Part shown: piece by piece, positions 16,752-25,143 of the stretch
Layout of the letters: every line of letters begins with the position of its first letter
Position numbering within the stretch: position 1 is the first letter of the stretch
Assembly (NCBI GenBank): GCA_003569165.1
Contig: BGOI01000003.1
Span: 56,931 to 120,930 of the forward strand
DNA length: 64,000 nt
DNA from: Opitutia bacterium
GTDB taxonomy: Bacteria > Verrucomicrobiota > Verrucomicrobiia > Opitutales > UBA953
Direction: 5' to 3'
Position numbers and translations under genes: made by a program
The notes under the pieces: model-generated
The model's database searches: none
What the model was told of the DNA's origin: nothing
The model's input: only the letters and a program-made list of their open reading frames with translations

Positions 16752-18296
16752 ATGTCCGACACCGACCGTCATCCGTTCCTCTCTGGCCTGAGCAAGCACC
16801 GCGGCGCCCAGCCCACCTGCGTGGTCATCTTCGGCGCCTCCGGCGACTTGGCTGCCCGCAAGCTCCTGCCTGCCCTTTATAACCTGGCCGTCGACAGCCT
16901 GCTCCCGGCCGACTTCCACCTGATCGGCTTCGGCCGCAAGCCCATCCCGGACGCTGAGTTCCGTACCCAGGCCGCCGCCGACCTGAAGAAGTTCTCCCGT
17001 CGCGAGTTTCGCCCCGACATCTGGAAGCGGATCGAAGATAATACCACCTACCAGTCCGGCGGCTATGACGACCCCGCCGCCTTCGCCGCCCTGAAGGAAC
17101 AGATCGCCGCAGCCGAGAAGCGCGCCGGTCGCCCCCTGCAACTCGTCTTCTACGTCTCGACTCCTCCCTCGGTCTTCGAGCCGATCCTCGAGAATCTCGG
17201 TCAGTCTGGCCTCGCCGCTCGTGGCGTCGGCACTGACCTCGAGAGCAAGGTCATCATCGAGAAGCCGTTCGGCAAGGACCTCGCTTCAGCGGTCCACCTC
17301 AATGCCGTCGCCGCCCGCAATTTCCGCGAGTCGCAGATTTTCCGCATCGACCACTACCTCGGTAAGGAGACCGTCCAGGATCTCCTCGTCCTGCGTTTCG
17401 CCAACCCGATTCTCGAGCCGCTCTGGAATCGTCGCCACGTCGACCACGTCCAGATCACGGTCGCCGAAGAGCTCGGCGTCGGCACCCGCGGCGGTTATTA
17501 CGACAGCAGCGGCGCCACGCGCGACATGCTGCAGAACCACACCATGCAGCTCCTCGCGCTGGTCGCGATGGAACAGCCCCGCTCGCTTTCCGCCGAACAT
17601 ATCCGCGACGAGAAGGTCAAGCTCCTCGAATCCATCCAGCCGCTGCGCCTAGGCGACAATGCGGACGCTGTCCGTGCCCAATACGCCGAAGGCCTCTCCG
17701 CCGGCGAGAAAGTGCCAAGTTACCTGACCGAGAAGGACATCCCGAAGGATTCCGCGACCGAGACTTTCTGCGCGCTGCGCTTCTCGATTGAAAACAGCCG
17801 CTGGTCCGGCGTGCCCTTCTACATGCGCTCCGGCAAGCGCCTCGCCCGCCGCGTCTCGGAGATCGCCATCCAGTTCAAGCAGCCGGAGTCCGGCCTCTTC
17901 GCCGGCGACGCCCGCTACGACCTCGCGCCGAACCGTCTCGTCATCCAGATCCAGCCCGACGAAGGTACGACGCTCGTCCTGAACTCCAAGGTGCCCGGCC
18001 TCGAGCCGCGCACGCAGCCGGTCCGCCTGAGCTTCCGTTACGCGACCACCTACGGTTCCAACACGCCCGAAGCGTATGAGCGCCTGATCCTCGACGGCAT
18101 CGTCGGCGATCGCACGCTGTTCATCCGCGGCGACGAGACCGAGGCCTCCTGGCGCCTGTTCACGCCGCTCCTCCAGAGCTGGCAGCAGCAGGGCCGCGCC
18201 GGCATGGAAACCTACGCCGCCGGCTCCTGGGGTCCTGCAGGCGGCGACGCCCTCTTGGCCGCCCACGGCCACGCCTGGCGCAACGCCGGCCGCTGA
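16752..18296 (+). CDS. zwf: Glucose-6-phosphate 1-dehydrogenase
   Basis: Oxidises glucose-6-phosphate to 6-phosphogluconolactone with NADP, the entry to the oxidative pentose phosphate pathway. 514 aa, normal length. Seen: nucleotide-binding VIFGASGDLAARKLLPALY, VIIEKPFGKD, and the substrate motif RIDHYLGKETVQDLLVLRF with the catalytic His region. The later segments RSGKRL and PNRLVIQIQPDEG also fit. It follows yraN by 6 nt, and opcA begins 2 nt after its stop. tkt of the same pathway is at 52803. Confidence 0.96.
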   Translation: MSDTDRHPFLSGLSKHRGAQPTCVVIFGASGDLAARKLLPALYNLAVDSLLPADFHLIGFGRKPIPDAEFRTQAAADLKKFSRREFRPDIWKRIEDNTTYQSGGYDDPAAFAALKEQIAAAEKRAGRPLQLVFYVSTPPSVFEPILENLGQSGLAARGVGTDLESKVIIEKPFGKDLASAVHLNAVAARNFRESQIFRIDHYLGKETVQDLLVLRFANPILEPLWNRRHVDHVQITVAEELGVGTRGGYYDSSGATRDMLQNHTMQLLALVAMEQPRSLSAEHIRDEKVKLLESIQPLRLGDNADAVRAQYAEGLSAGEKVPSYLTEKDIPKDSATETFCALRFSIENSRWSGVPFYMRSGKRLARRVSEIAIQFKQPESGLFAGDARYDLAPNRLVIQIQPDEGTTLVLNSKVPGLEPRTQPVRLSFRYATTYGSNTPEAYERLILDGIVGDRTLFIRGDETEASWRLFTPLLQSWQQQGRAGMETYAAGSWGPAGGDALLAAHGHAWRNAGR

Positions 18297-18298
18297 TC

Positions 18299-19267
18299 AT
18301 GGCCCATCCGCTGATCGACGCGCTCCCGGGTTTCCCGGTCAAGATCTCCGCCGTCCTCCCGTCGCTCGACAAGGCGTGGGCCGACGAAGGCGAGGAAGCC
18401 GCACGCGCTTCGCAGATGAACCTCGTGCTGATGTTCGGCGCGGGCGTCTCGCCTGAAGATGCGCAAGCCCGCTTCGACGAGGCCATCCGCTTCGCCCAGC
18501 GTTATCCTTGCCGCCTCGTCATCCTCGCCGCCCGGCCGGCCGCCGAGGCCGCCGCCGCGCTCGAGGCCAAGGTCAACGTCCTCTGCTTCTTCGACCCGTC
18601 CCGCCGCGGCAAGCGCTGCTGCGAGGCCCTCATGCTCGCGCACGGCGCGCCGACGGCCGAACTCGAGTCGCTCGTCTCGACCTGGCTCGAAGGCGACCTC
18701 CCGGTCAACGTCTGGGCCCATGGTGTGACCGTCGACGAATTCAAGCCGTGGCTCGCGTGGACTTCGCGCTGCCGTCGCGTCGTCGCGGATCGTTCCCTCG
18801 TGGGCGACGAGTTCTTCCAGCTCTCGTTCCCTAATCCCAAGTCCGTCCGCGACCTCGCCGTCGCGCGCTGCCTGCCAGTGCGCCAGGCACTTGGCCAGTA
18901 TCTCGCCGCGCACGCCCCGGCCGAACTCGTCCGTGGCCTGCGTTCGGTCACGGTCAACCACGGTACCGGTCTCCGCGGCGAGGCCGCTGGCGTGCTGGAA
19001 TGGATGCGCGGCTGCCTGACGCATTGCGCCGGCCTCTCCCGCTCGCACCTTGCCGCCGAATTCGCGATCACCTCGCAGCCGCCGCTCGGTGACAACCTCG
19101 ATGCCGAGTGGGTCTACGCCGATGGCGCCCGTTTCTCGTGGGAACATGCCGACAAGGGAACCCGCGCGATCATCACCTTCACGCGCAGCCGTCAGTCAGC
19201 GCCGGTCACCCAGCGCGTCGCACTCATGGGAGCCCCCGAAGCCTTGTCCGAAGCGGTGTTCTTTTAA
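18299..19267 (+). CDS. opcA: OpcA-like glucose-6-phosphate dehydrogenase assembly protein
   Basis: 322 aa. OpcA, known from cyanobacteria and actinobacteria, is an allosteric or assembly partner of Zwf. The segments MNLVLMFGAG, RYPCRLVILAARPA, VLCFFDPSRRGKRCCEALML, WLEGDLPVNVWAHGV, CRRVVADRSLVGDEFF and GDNLDAEWVYADGARFSW resemble that family; the family name was reached mainly from this pattern plus position directly after zwf. There is no signal peptide. A REP element begins 2 nt after the stop, and the RAYT 2 gene runs toward it from the other strand. Confidence 0.75.
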   Translation: MAHPLIDALPGFPVKISAVLPSLDKAWADEGEEAARASQMNLVLMFGAGVSPEDAQARFDEAIRFAQRYPCRLVILAARPAAEAAAALEAKVNVLCFFDPSRRGKRCCEALMLAHGAPTAELESLVSTWLEGDLPVNVWAHGVTVDEFKPWLAWTSRCRRVVADRSLVGDEFFQLSFPNPKSVRDLAVARCLPVRQALGQYLAAHAPAELVRGLRSVTVNHGTGLRGEAAGVLEWMRGCLTHCAGLSRSHLAAEFAITSQPPLGDNLDAEWVYADGARFSWEHADKGTRAIITFTRSRQSAPVTQRVALMGAPEALSEAVFF

Positions 19268-19269
19268 GA

Positions 19270-19297
19270 GGTAGGGACAGCACCACGTGCTGTCCTA
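19270..19297 (+). repeat. REP type A, left flank of RAYT 2
   Basis: GGTAGGGACAGCACCACG then TGCTGTCCTA. Its last bases provide the TAG stop (19295-19297, minus strand) of RAYT 2, and it starts 2 nt after the opcA stop. Confidence 0.85.
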
Positions 19298-19786
19298 ATC
19301 TTCGATCGCCTCCCTGACACCTTCCGGTCGTTGATATCCCTTCGTGTCCCACCATGCGGAGTAGGGCCAGTCTGACGTTTTCGACACAAGTCCGGCTCTG
19401 ACTGGATTCATCAGGACGTAGTCACGCTTCTCCAGATAGTGTTCATACGATCTCATTCGATGGTCGAAGCTGCCCTTTTGCCACTCGGTGGGCAGGCGAT
19501 GGGATATGTCGCGTTTCAGTTCACCGAGGGTGCGGGTGATGTCGGCATGGCGCGGGATCTTGGCGATAACATGAAGGTGGTCCGGCATCGCCAGGAATAG
19601 CATCGGCCGCCATCGTCCCGTGTACTTGGCGTGTTTCGCCGACGCCAGCAGGGCACACCATGCTTTGGGATTATCGAAGTGATGAAGACCTCTCCGCTTG
19701 TGGCAGAGAGTTATGAACAGTGGGTCGTTTTCATCGACCCAATCTGGCCGTCGGTTGCGAAGGGAGTCCCGGTCATAGAAGGGCAT
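19295..19786 (-). CDS. REP-associated tyrosine transposase (RAYT 2, Y1 HUH family)
   Basis: 163 aa. Same layout as RAYT 1: FITLCHKRRGLHHFDNPKAW, the metal site MPDHLHV with H70 and H72 at identical positions, RDYVLMNPVRAGLV with Tyr123, and WPYSAWW. It is flanked by inverted type A REPs (19270-19297 and 19836-19863) where RAYT 1 has type B, consistent with each enzyme recognising its own hairpin. A separate 9-bp perfect hairpin lies 14 nt upstream of the start (19800-19822). The stop TAG is inside the left REP. Function on REP DNA follows from the family; current activity is inferred from the intact frame. Confidence 0.9.
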   Translation of the reverse strand: MPFYDRDSLRNRRPDWVDENDPLFITLCHKRRGLHHFDNPKAWCALLASAKHAKYTGRWRPMLFLAMPDHLHVIAKIPRHADITRTLGELKRDISHRLPTEWQKGSFDHRMRSYEHYLEKRDYVLMNPVRAGLVSKTSDWPYSAWWDTKGYQRPEGVREAIED

Positions 19787-19799
19787 AGCCCAGTTTTAC

Positions 19800-19822
19800 C
19801 TATGCGAGGGAGTCTCGCATAG
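19800..19822. promoter_or_regulatory. Perfect 9-bp hairpin in the RAYT 2 leader
   Basis: CTATGCGAG and CTCGCATAG around GGAGT, between the right REP and the RAYT 2 start. It could regulate translation or be part of the transposase recognition site. No equivalent is seen at RAYT 1. Confidence 0.45.
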
Positions 19823-19835
19823 AGGGGACATACCT

Positions 19836-19863
19836 TAGGACAGCACGTGGTGCTGTCCCTACC
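19836..19863 (-). repeat. REP type A, right flank of RAYT 2
   Basis: TAGGACAGCACGTGGTGCTGTCCCTACC, inverted relative to 19270-19297. The rdgB stop lies 18 nt to the right. Confidence 0.85.
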
Positions 19864-19880
19864 TCAATGCATCATTACCC

Positions 19881-20487
19881 TTACGCGATTCCATTCTCCC
19901 TCATCCACGCGGCCATGAGCTGGAAGGCCTTGGCGCGGTGGCTGATGGAATCCTTCTTGGCGGCGCTGAGTTCACCGAAGGTACGATCCTCGTTGGCGGG
20001 CACGAAGAGCGAATCATAGCCGAAACCTTCGGTGCCAACCTCGGCCTCGAGGATCTTGCCCAGCACTGTCCAACAACTTGCCGACTTCTTGATTAGGCCC
20101 GAGGAGTGCGAGGTGACATTCGAAACGTGCGCCACGCTTGTGGAGCGGAGCCTTCTTCATGGCCTCGAGAAGCTTCGCGCGATTCTGCGCATCGGTCGCG
20201 CCGACGCCGGCATAGATTGCCGAATCAACGCCCGGTCCGCCTTGTAGCGCATCGCAGCAAAGGCCGCTGTCATCGGCGAGCACCCAGGCTTTGCGCGGCG
20301 CGATTGCCCTTAGGGCTTCGCCCTTCAGGCGGCAGTTGCCGTTGAAGGTGCCGGTGATTTCTTCCACGTAAGGCATACCACCGAGTTCCTTCGCGGAGCG
20401 CACGCGGACGTCGAGGCGCGCCTTAGCGAACATGCGGCCGAATTCCTCGGCCTTGTGCGCATTACCCGTCGCCAGAAAGATATCCAT
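19881..20487 (-). CDS. rdgB: XTP/dITP diphosphatase (Ham1 family), interrupted by one frameshift
   Basis: Removes non-canonical purine triphosphates such as dITP and XTP. Seen: the start MDIFLATGNAHKAEEF, GTFNGNCRLKGEALR, the catalytic segment ADDSGLCCDALQGGPGVDSA, then in the second frame VGTEGFGYDSLFVP and SHRAKAF. The frames join around 20063-20070, where removing one base gives a continuous protein of about 201 aa. In the visible text one base is extra, for example near TTGGACAGTGCTG. Loss is possible because the gene is not always essential, but both parts are well preserved, so a sequence error or very recent mutation is more likely. It sits between RAYT 2 and a long repeat region. Confidence 0.87.
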
Positions 20488-20530
20488 GGCGGGAATGTGA
20501 GTGGGAGGGAGACAGAATGCAAGGGAGAGG

Positions 20531-20559
20531 GGTGGGTGCAGCACCGCGTGCGGCCCTAG
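20531..20559 (+). repeat. REP type B, degenerate
   Basis: GGTGGGTGCAGCACCGCG then TGCGGCCCTAG: the GTAG foot and one stem pair are altered, suggesting decay after insertion. Confidence 0.55.
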
Positions 20560-20616
20560 GGGCAAACTCGAGAGTATTGAGTATGGAGTATCGAGTATAG
20601 GGTGAGGCAGTCGCTT

Positions 20617-20826
20617 CAGGTGGCGGGTGGCGGCCCCGGGTGGCAGGTGGCGGGGACACATCAATCAAAGGGAAACCGGAGACCGGATGTTTAGCTAGGG
20701 TAACGCATTTTCAGGTCTCAGGTCTCGGCCGTCGGATATCAGGTTCGGGCCTTCAGGTTCAGGTGCGGGTGCAGGGATTATTTCCTGCCACCCGTCACCC
20801 GAGGCCGCCACCTGCTACCCGAGAAT
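20617..20826. repeat. Long inverted repeat of GGTGGCG/GGTGGCA heptamers
   Basis: Left arm 20617-20655, right arm 20785-20826, about 130 bp between. It is equivalent to 12623-12762 with a longer, different core. Confidence 0.6.
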
Positions 20827-20974
20827 GATTGTTCTCTCCGCCTTTCCTGCCCCTACCCCTATCCCTGCCCCTACCCCTTATGGATTGTTTCCGCCCCCTT
20901 CCTCCGCCAAGGTATCCCCAGCGCTTGGCCTAACCGCCAACCGCTAACCGCCGTCTCCCAACCGCTTTCGTCCC

Positions 20975-21628
20975 TTGTCCCTCCGCTGCCTCATCACCGC
21001 CGGTCCTACGCGCGAGTTCTTCGACCCGGTTCGCTTCATCAGCAACCCGTCGACGGGCAAGATGGGCTTCGCCTTGGCCACAGCGGCGAAGGAAGCCGGC
21101 TGGTCGGTCGATCTCGTCGCAGGTCCAGTCTCCTTGCCTGACCCCGCAGGCGTGATGGTCTACCCGGTCGTCACGGCCGCCGAGATGCAGCGTCAGACCG
21201 ACGCCTTGTTCGGGCCGTGCGATGTGTTAATCATGACGGCCGCCGTCAGCGACTGGCGTCCGAAGTCGACTGCGCTGCAGAAGATGAAGAAGGACGGCCA
21301 AGGGCTGACCGTCGAACTCGAGCCCGTGCCCGACATCGTCACCGCCCTCGCCGAAGAGCGTCGCACCGACCAGTTTCTCGTAGGCTTCGCCGCCGAGACC
21401 GAGAACGTCGAAGCCAACGCCCTCGACAAACTTGAGCGCAAGGGGCTCGACCTCATTGCCGCCAATTCCGTCGCTGGTTCCGAGGGCGCATTCGGATCCG
21501 ATCACAATAAGCTCATCCTCCTTGGTCGAAACGGCTTCCGTGAAGTCCTCGGTCCCGCCTCCAAGGCCGCCGTGGCCCGCCAGCTCATCGACGTCATCGC
21601 CCGCCTCGTCGCGGCGCGCGCTTCCTGA
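20975..21628 (+). CDS. coaB: Phosphopantothenate-cysteine ligase (CoaB), stand-alone
   Basis: Joins cysteine to phosphopantothenate in coenzyme A synthesis. 217 aa, starting with TTG ([24 protein letters not shown]). The DNA/pantothenate metabolism flavoprotein pattern is clear: [58 protein letters not shown] and [15 protein letters not shown]. In most bacteria CoaB is fused to CoaC; here the CoaC decarboxylase part is absent and not seen nearby. The stop is 1 nt before the sensor kinase ATG, so the two are probably co-transcribed although no functional link is known. Confidence 0.9.
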   Translation: MSLRCLITAGPTREFFDPVRFISNPSTGKMGFALATAAKEAGWSVDLVAGPVSLPDPAGVMVYPVVTAAEMQRQTDALFGPCDVLIMTAAVSDWRPKSTALQKMKKDGQGLTVELEPVPDIVTALAEERRTDQFLVGFAAETENVEANALDKLERKGLDLIAANSVAGSEGAFGSDHNKLILLGRNGFREVLGPASKAAVARQLIDVIARLVAARAS

Positions 21629-21629
21629 T

Positions 21630-22799
21630 ATGGCCCGTCGTCGCTTCAGTCCCTTGGACCGCGTGCTGGGCCGCATTGATGACCTCGACGCGCAGAATCT
21701 GGCAATCCTCGCCCGCCGCCTTGAGCGCGAGCGTGACCTCATGGAGACGGTCTTGGACACCCTCCGTGAAGGCGTTCTCGTCCTTTCGCATGACGGTGCC
21801 ATCGAATACGCCAACGCCTCCGCTGTCCGCCTTCTCGGCGTGAGCCAGGAAGACGTCAATGGCGCCGAGTTGCGCCGCCTTTCGCCCGACATCGCCCTGG
21901 CCCTTGAACTCCCCGAGACTGTCGGCGCGCTCACCCGCGAGCTCGAGGTCCGTTACCCGGAGCCTCGCCTGCTGAATCTCCACCTCACGCGCGTCGGTGA
22001 GCAGCAGGGCGCCGAACGCGCCCGCCGCGTGGCGGTGCTCAGCGACGTCACCAAGGAACGCGTCCAGACCGAGGATCGCGTCGAGAGCGAGCGCATCGAT
22101 TCCATCGTCTCCCTGGCCGCTGGCGTTGCCCATGAGGTCGGTAATCCCCTGAACGCGATCGGTATCCACCTTCAGCTCCTGCAGCGCGAGGCCGCCAAGC
22201 TGGGTGATTCGCCCGCCGCCATCAAGGTGCGCAAGGCTGCCGAGGTCTGTCAGAGCGAAATCAACCGCCTGGACGGCATTGTCCGCGACTTCCTTGGCGC
22301 CGTCCGCCAGACCCCGCCGAACCTCACCGACACTGACCTGGTCACCGTCGTGGCCGAAGCCACCGGCCTCCTCCGCGAGCAGATGGAGCAGCTTGGCGTG
22401 CGCGTCTCGCTCGACGTCCCGGGTGAGCTCCCGCTCATCTTCGGAGACCGTAACCAGATCAAACAGGCTCTCTTCAATGTGATGAAGAACGCGCTCGAGG
22501 CCATGGACCGTGGCGGCGATATCCTCGTCAAGCTGACCTCGGATGACGATTGGGTGGTGCTTTCCATCCGGGACACCGGGGTGGGCATTCCGACCGATAA
22601 GCTGACCCGCATCTTCGATGCCTATTACACCACCAAGGCCTCCGGCGGCGGTATCGGTATGCTGATTCTCCTCCGTATCCTCCGGGCCCATGGTGGTACG
22701 GTCGATATTCAGAGCACCCCGGACGTCGGAACGACCGTAATCCTGCGTTTCCCCCTCAAGCACCGCCGGGTCCGCACACTGGAAGCCCCGAAGGCTTGA
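21630..22799 (+). CDS. PAS-type sensor histidine kinase, soluble
   Basis: 389 aa. The N-terminal half carries a PAS-like domain (MDTLREGVLVLSHDGAIEYANASAVRLLG is its start by pattern). The HisKA box AAGVAHEVGNPLNAIGIHLQ follows with the phosphorylatable His, then an ATPase domain with N box (ALFNVMKNALEAM), G1 (IRDTGVGIP), F (IFDAYYTTK) and G2 (GGGIGMLILLRI). No transmembrane helix is seen, so it senses a cytoplasmic cue or works with a partner. The form resembles NtrB-type kinases that pair with sigma-54 activators; rpoN lies 21 kb away and no response regulator is in the window. The ATG at 21630 follows coaB by 1 nt. Confidence 0.88.
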   Translation: MARRRFSPLDRVLGRIDDLDAQNLAILARRLERERDLMETVLDTLREGVLVLSHDGAIEYANASAVRLLGVSQEDVNGAELRRLSPDIALALELPETVGALTRELEVRYPEPRLLNLHLTRVGEQQGAERARRVAVLSDVTKERVQTEDRVESERIDSIVSLAAGVAHEVGNPLNAIGIHLQLLQREAAKLGDSPAAIKVRKAAEVCQSEINRLDGIVRDFLGAVRQTPPNLTDTDLVTVVAEATGLLREQMEQLGVRVSLDVPGELPLIFGDRNQIKQALFNVMKNALEAMDRGGDILVKLTSDDDWVVLSIRDTGVGIPTDKLTRIFDAYYTTKASGGGIGMLILLRILRAHGGTVDIQSTPDVGTTVILRFPLKHRRVRTLEAPKA

Positions 22800-22840
22800 A
22801 ACCAGTCCGCGGTTCGGTTGTCTTAACTCCATCCCTTCCC

Positions 22841-23488
22841 ATGAAGCACCTCGCTCTCTGTCTCCTCGTCCTCCCGCTCGGCCTCTTCGCCGAAGATAAG
22901 GAGTTGCCGCTGGTCCTGCCGAAGTCCGTCGCGCTCGGCACGCCGCGCCCGATGAAGATCAACAATCTCGAGCCGGTCTCCTCCGTGCCGCGCAAGCTGC
23001 CCAAGGTGCCTGCCGCCGCCGTCAATCTCGCCAAGGGCTGCAACGTCACCTCCAGCGCCCGCGAAGCCGCGGCTGGCGATTTCTCCTACCTCACCGATGG
23101 TGATAAGGGTGGCGAAGAAGGCTTCGAAGTCGAACTCCCCCGCGGCGCCCACTGGGTCCAGGTCGACCTGGCTAAGTCCGCCGAGATCAGCGCCATCGCC
23201 CTCTGGCACTTCCACCGCGAACGCCGCGTGTACTTCAATGTCATCGTCCAGATCTCTGATGACTCTGCCTTCAAGAAGGACGTCACCACCGTCTACAACA
23301 ACGACGCCGAAGGCGAACTCGGCCTGGGTAAGGGCAAGGACTACTGCTACTACGAGTCCAACGAAGGTCGCGTGATCGCTGTCCCGGCCGTCAAGGGCCG
23401 CTACGTCCGCTTCTACTCCAAGGGCAACTCCGCCGGCCCCTCGAACGACTACATCGAGACCGAAGTCTGGGGCGTCCCGGCCAAGTAA
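22841..23488 (+). CDS. Exported F5/8-type C (discoidin-like) domain protein
   Basis: 215 aa with a Sec signal (MKHLALCLLVLPLGLFAEDK). After a linker it has a galactose-binding jelly-roll pattern: AAVNLAKGCNVTSSAREA, FSYLTDGDKGG, HWVQVDLAKSAEISAIALWHFH, YFNVIVQISDD and a closing VKGRYVRFYSKG. Such domains bind carbohydrate or cell-surface polymers. Nothing catalytic is seen. The ATG at 22841 was chosen for the signal peptide. It stands alone, 41 nt after the kinase gene. Confidence 0.75.
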   Translation: MKHLALCLLVLPLGLFAEDKELPLVLPKSVALGTPRPMKINNLEPVSSVPRKLPKVPAAAVNLAKGCNVTSSAREAAAGDFSYLTDGDKGGEEGFEVELPRGAHWVQVDLAKSAEISAIALWHFHRERRVYFNVIVQISDDSAFKKDVTTVYNNDAEGELGLGKGKDYCYYESNEGRVIAVPAVKGRYVRFYSKGNSAGPSNDYIETEVWGVPAK

Positions 23489-23535
23489 GGCGGGACTTTG
23501 CTTGAATCGGGCGGGCTTGCCCGCACCTTGAAGCC

Positions 23536-24408
23536 GTGAAGGTCATCCGAGCCAAGTCCGCGGGTTTCTGTTGGGGCGTTGAACGCGCCATCGATATCGC
23601 TCGCGAATACGCCCAGAAGGGCCGCCACCCCGTCTACACGGACGGCCCGTTGATTCATAACCGCCAGATGATGGAAGTCCTCACCGGCGAGGGTATCCGT
23701 GAGGTCGGCGATTATCGTAGCGAGGCGAAGCTCGAAGTCTCCAAGTCCACCGACGCTGGCGCCGTCATGGTCGTCCGCGCACACGGCATCTCGCCTGAAC
23801 GCCGCGAATACCTGAAATCGCTCGGCATGGAATTTCGTGACGCCACCTGCCCCGACGTCGGCATCATCGCCGGCAAGGTGCGCATGCACGCGCGCAAGGG
23901 CTATGCTACCGTCATCTTTGGCGACCCCAAGCACCCTGAGGTCATCGGCCTGCTCGGTTACGCCGAAGGGAAGGGACATGTGATCACTTCCGAGGCTGAA
24001 ATCGACACATTGCCGGATCTCGGCGCGAAGGTCTGCATGGTCTCCCAGTCGACGATGTTCACTGATGAGTTCGAGAAACTTGCCGCGCGTCTGAAGGCCC
24101 GCTTTGCGCCGACGCTCGTCTTCGACACCATCTGCGGCGCCACCAAGGACCGACAGGCGGATATCCTCGAACTGAAGAAGCAGGGTTGCCAGGCCATCGT
24201 CGTCATCGGTGGCCGCCATTCGGCGAACACCGTCAAGCTCGCTAAGCTCGTCGAGATTCAGGGCCTACCTTGTTTCCACGTCGAGACCGCTGCCGAGCTC
24301 GACTTCGCTGCGCTGGCTCGCTTCGGCACCGTCGGCGTGACTGCCGGCGCTTCGACGCCCGCCTTCCTCATCGACGAAGTTTGCGCCCAGCTGGAAAAGG
24401 CCGCTTAA
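23536..24408 (+). CDS. ispH: 4-hydroxy-3-methylbut-2-enyl diphosphate reductase
   Basis: Last enzyme of the MEP pathway, making IPP and DMAPP with a 4Fe-4S cluster. 290 aa, GTG start (VKVIRAKSAGFCWGVERAI). The three cluster cysteines are present: GFCWGV, DATCPDV and TICGATKDRQ. HISH-type loops (HNRQ, RAHGIS) are also seen. The GTG is preferred because no in-frame ATG lies before the first Cys motif. dxr, ispE and ispG also occur in this window, so four MEP genes share one region without being an operon. Confidence 0.96.
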   Translation: MKVIRAKSAGFCWGVERAIDIAREYAQKGRHPVYTDGPLIHNRQMMEVLTGEGIREVGDYRSEAKLEVSKSTDAGAVMVVRAHGISPERREYLKSLGMEFRDATCPDVGIIAGKVRMHARKGYATVIFGDPKHPEVIGLLGYAEGKGHVITSEAEIDTLPDLGAKVCMVSQSTMFTDEFEKLAARLKARFAPTLVFDTICGATKDRQADILELKKQGCQAIVVIGGRHSANTVKLAKLVEIQGLPCFHVETAAELDFAALARFGTVGVTAGASTPAFLIDEVCAQLEKAA

Positions 24409-24514
24409 GCCCGCGGGGTGGGGGAAGGGCATTCCAATTGACGCGTAAAATTATCAAAACATCGCCCCCTGACGACTTGCAGGTTGGGGTGGGGCGGGTA
24501 ACTTAGGGGCCAAC
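24409..24514. other. Gap upstream of lemA
   Basis: 106 bp, G-rich at both ends. TTGACG (about 24439) followed by AT-rich sequence (AAAATTATCAAAAC) could be a promoter, but no good -10 lies at 17 bp. I see no RNA gene or repeat. Confidence 0.35.
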
Positions 24515-25126
24515 ATGAGCGCAATCGTCTCCGTCATCTTCGTCATCCTCGCCGTCATCGTCGGCGCCCTGATCATCGCCGCCATCTGGGGAGTCGGCAT
24601 CTACAACAGCCTCGTCGCCCTGCGGAACGCCTGTAAGAACGCCTTCGCCCAGGTAGACGTGCAGCTCAAGCGCCGCCACGACCTGATCCCGAATCTCGTC
24701 GAGACCGCCAAAGGCTACATGGCTCACGAAAGCGGCACGCTCACCGCCGTCGTCGAAGCCCGCGCCAAGGCCACCCAGGCCAACGTCCGCTTCGCCGGCA
24801 ACCCGAACGACCCGGCCGCCATGCGCGACCTCAGTCAAGCCGAAGCCGGCCTCAGCGGCGCCCTCGGCCGCCTCATGGTCGTCTCCGAGCAGTATCCTCA
24901 GCTCAAGGCCGACGCCACCATGCGCACCCTGATGGAAGAGCTCTCCTCGACCGAGAACCGCATCGCCTTCTCCCGCCAGGCCTTCAACGACGCCGTCTTG
25001 TTCTATAACAACGGCCGCGAAGTCTTCCCGCAGGTCTTCATCGCGAACGCTTTCGGCTTCACCGCCGCTGAGTTCTTTAAGATCGAAGATCCCGTCGAAA
25101 AGGTCGCCCCGAAGGTCGCGTTCTAA
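24515..25126 (+). CDS. LemA family membrane protein
   Basis: 203 aa. One N-terminal membrane helix (IVSVIFVILAVIVGALIIAAIWGVGIYNSLVALRN), then the LemA helical bundle: VDVQLKRRHDLIPNLVETAKGYM, TAVVEARAKATQA, STENRIAFSRQAFNDAVLFYNN and FPQVFIANAFGF. LemA proteins are N-out anchored with the helical part inside; the function is poorly known. A M48 zinc metalloprotease starts 17 nt downstream, a pairing seen in many bacteria and suggesting joint action. Confidence 0.92.
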   Translation: MSAIVSVIFVILAVIVGALIIAAIWGVGIYNSLVALRNACKNAFAQVDVQLKRRHDLIPNLVETAKGYMAHESGTLTAVVEARAKATQANVRFAGNPNDPAAMRDLSQAEAGLSGALGRLMVVSEQYPQLKADATMRTLMEELSSTENRIAFSRQAFNDAVLFYNNGREVFPQVFIANAFGFTAAEFFKIEDPVEKVAPKVAF

Positions 25127-25143
25127 GCTGCTGACCACGGCCG

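Larger units (their letters stand above)
20488..20974. other. Intergenic repeat mosaic (rdgB - coaB)
   Basis: 487 bp without a gene. Contents: a degenerate REP type B (20531-20559), GAGTATN heptamers (about 20571-20598), a long GGTGGC inverted pair (20617-20655 and 20785-20826), a half copy of the GGGAAACCGGAGACCGG element (about 20665-20687), CCCCTA hexamers (20846-20879) and AACCGCC/AACCGCT heptamers (about 20930-20962). rdgB and coaB diverge here. Confidence 0.7.

Noticed and set aside
20571..20598. GAGTATN array read as an iteron origin
   Set aside because: No replication-initiation gene or AT-rich unwinding site lies next to it, and the same unit occurs at 6129.
24439..24470. Promoter of lemA (TTGACG and AT-rich stretch)
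   Set aside because: No acceptable -10 at 16-18 bp, so I list only the gap.
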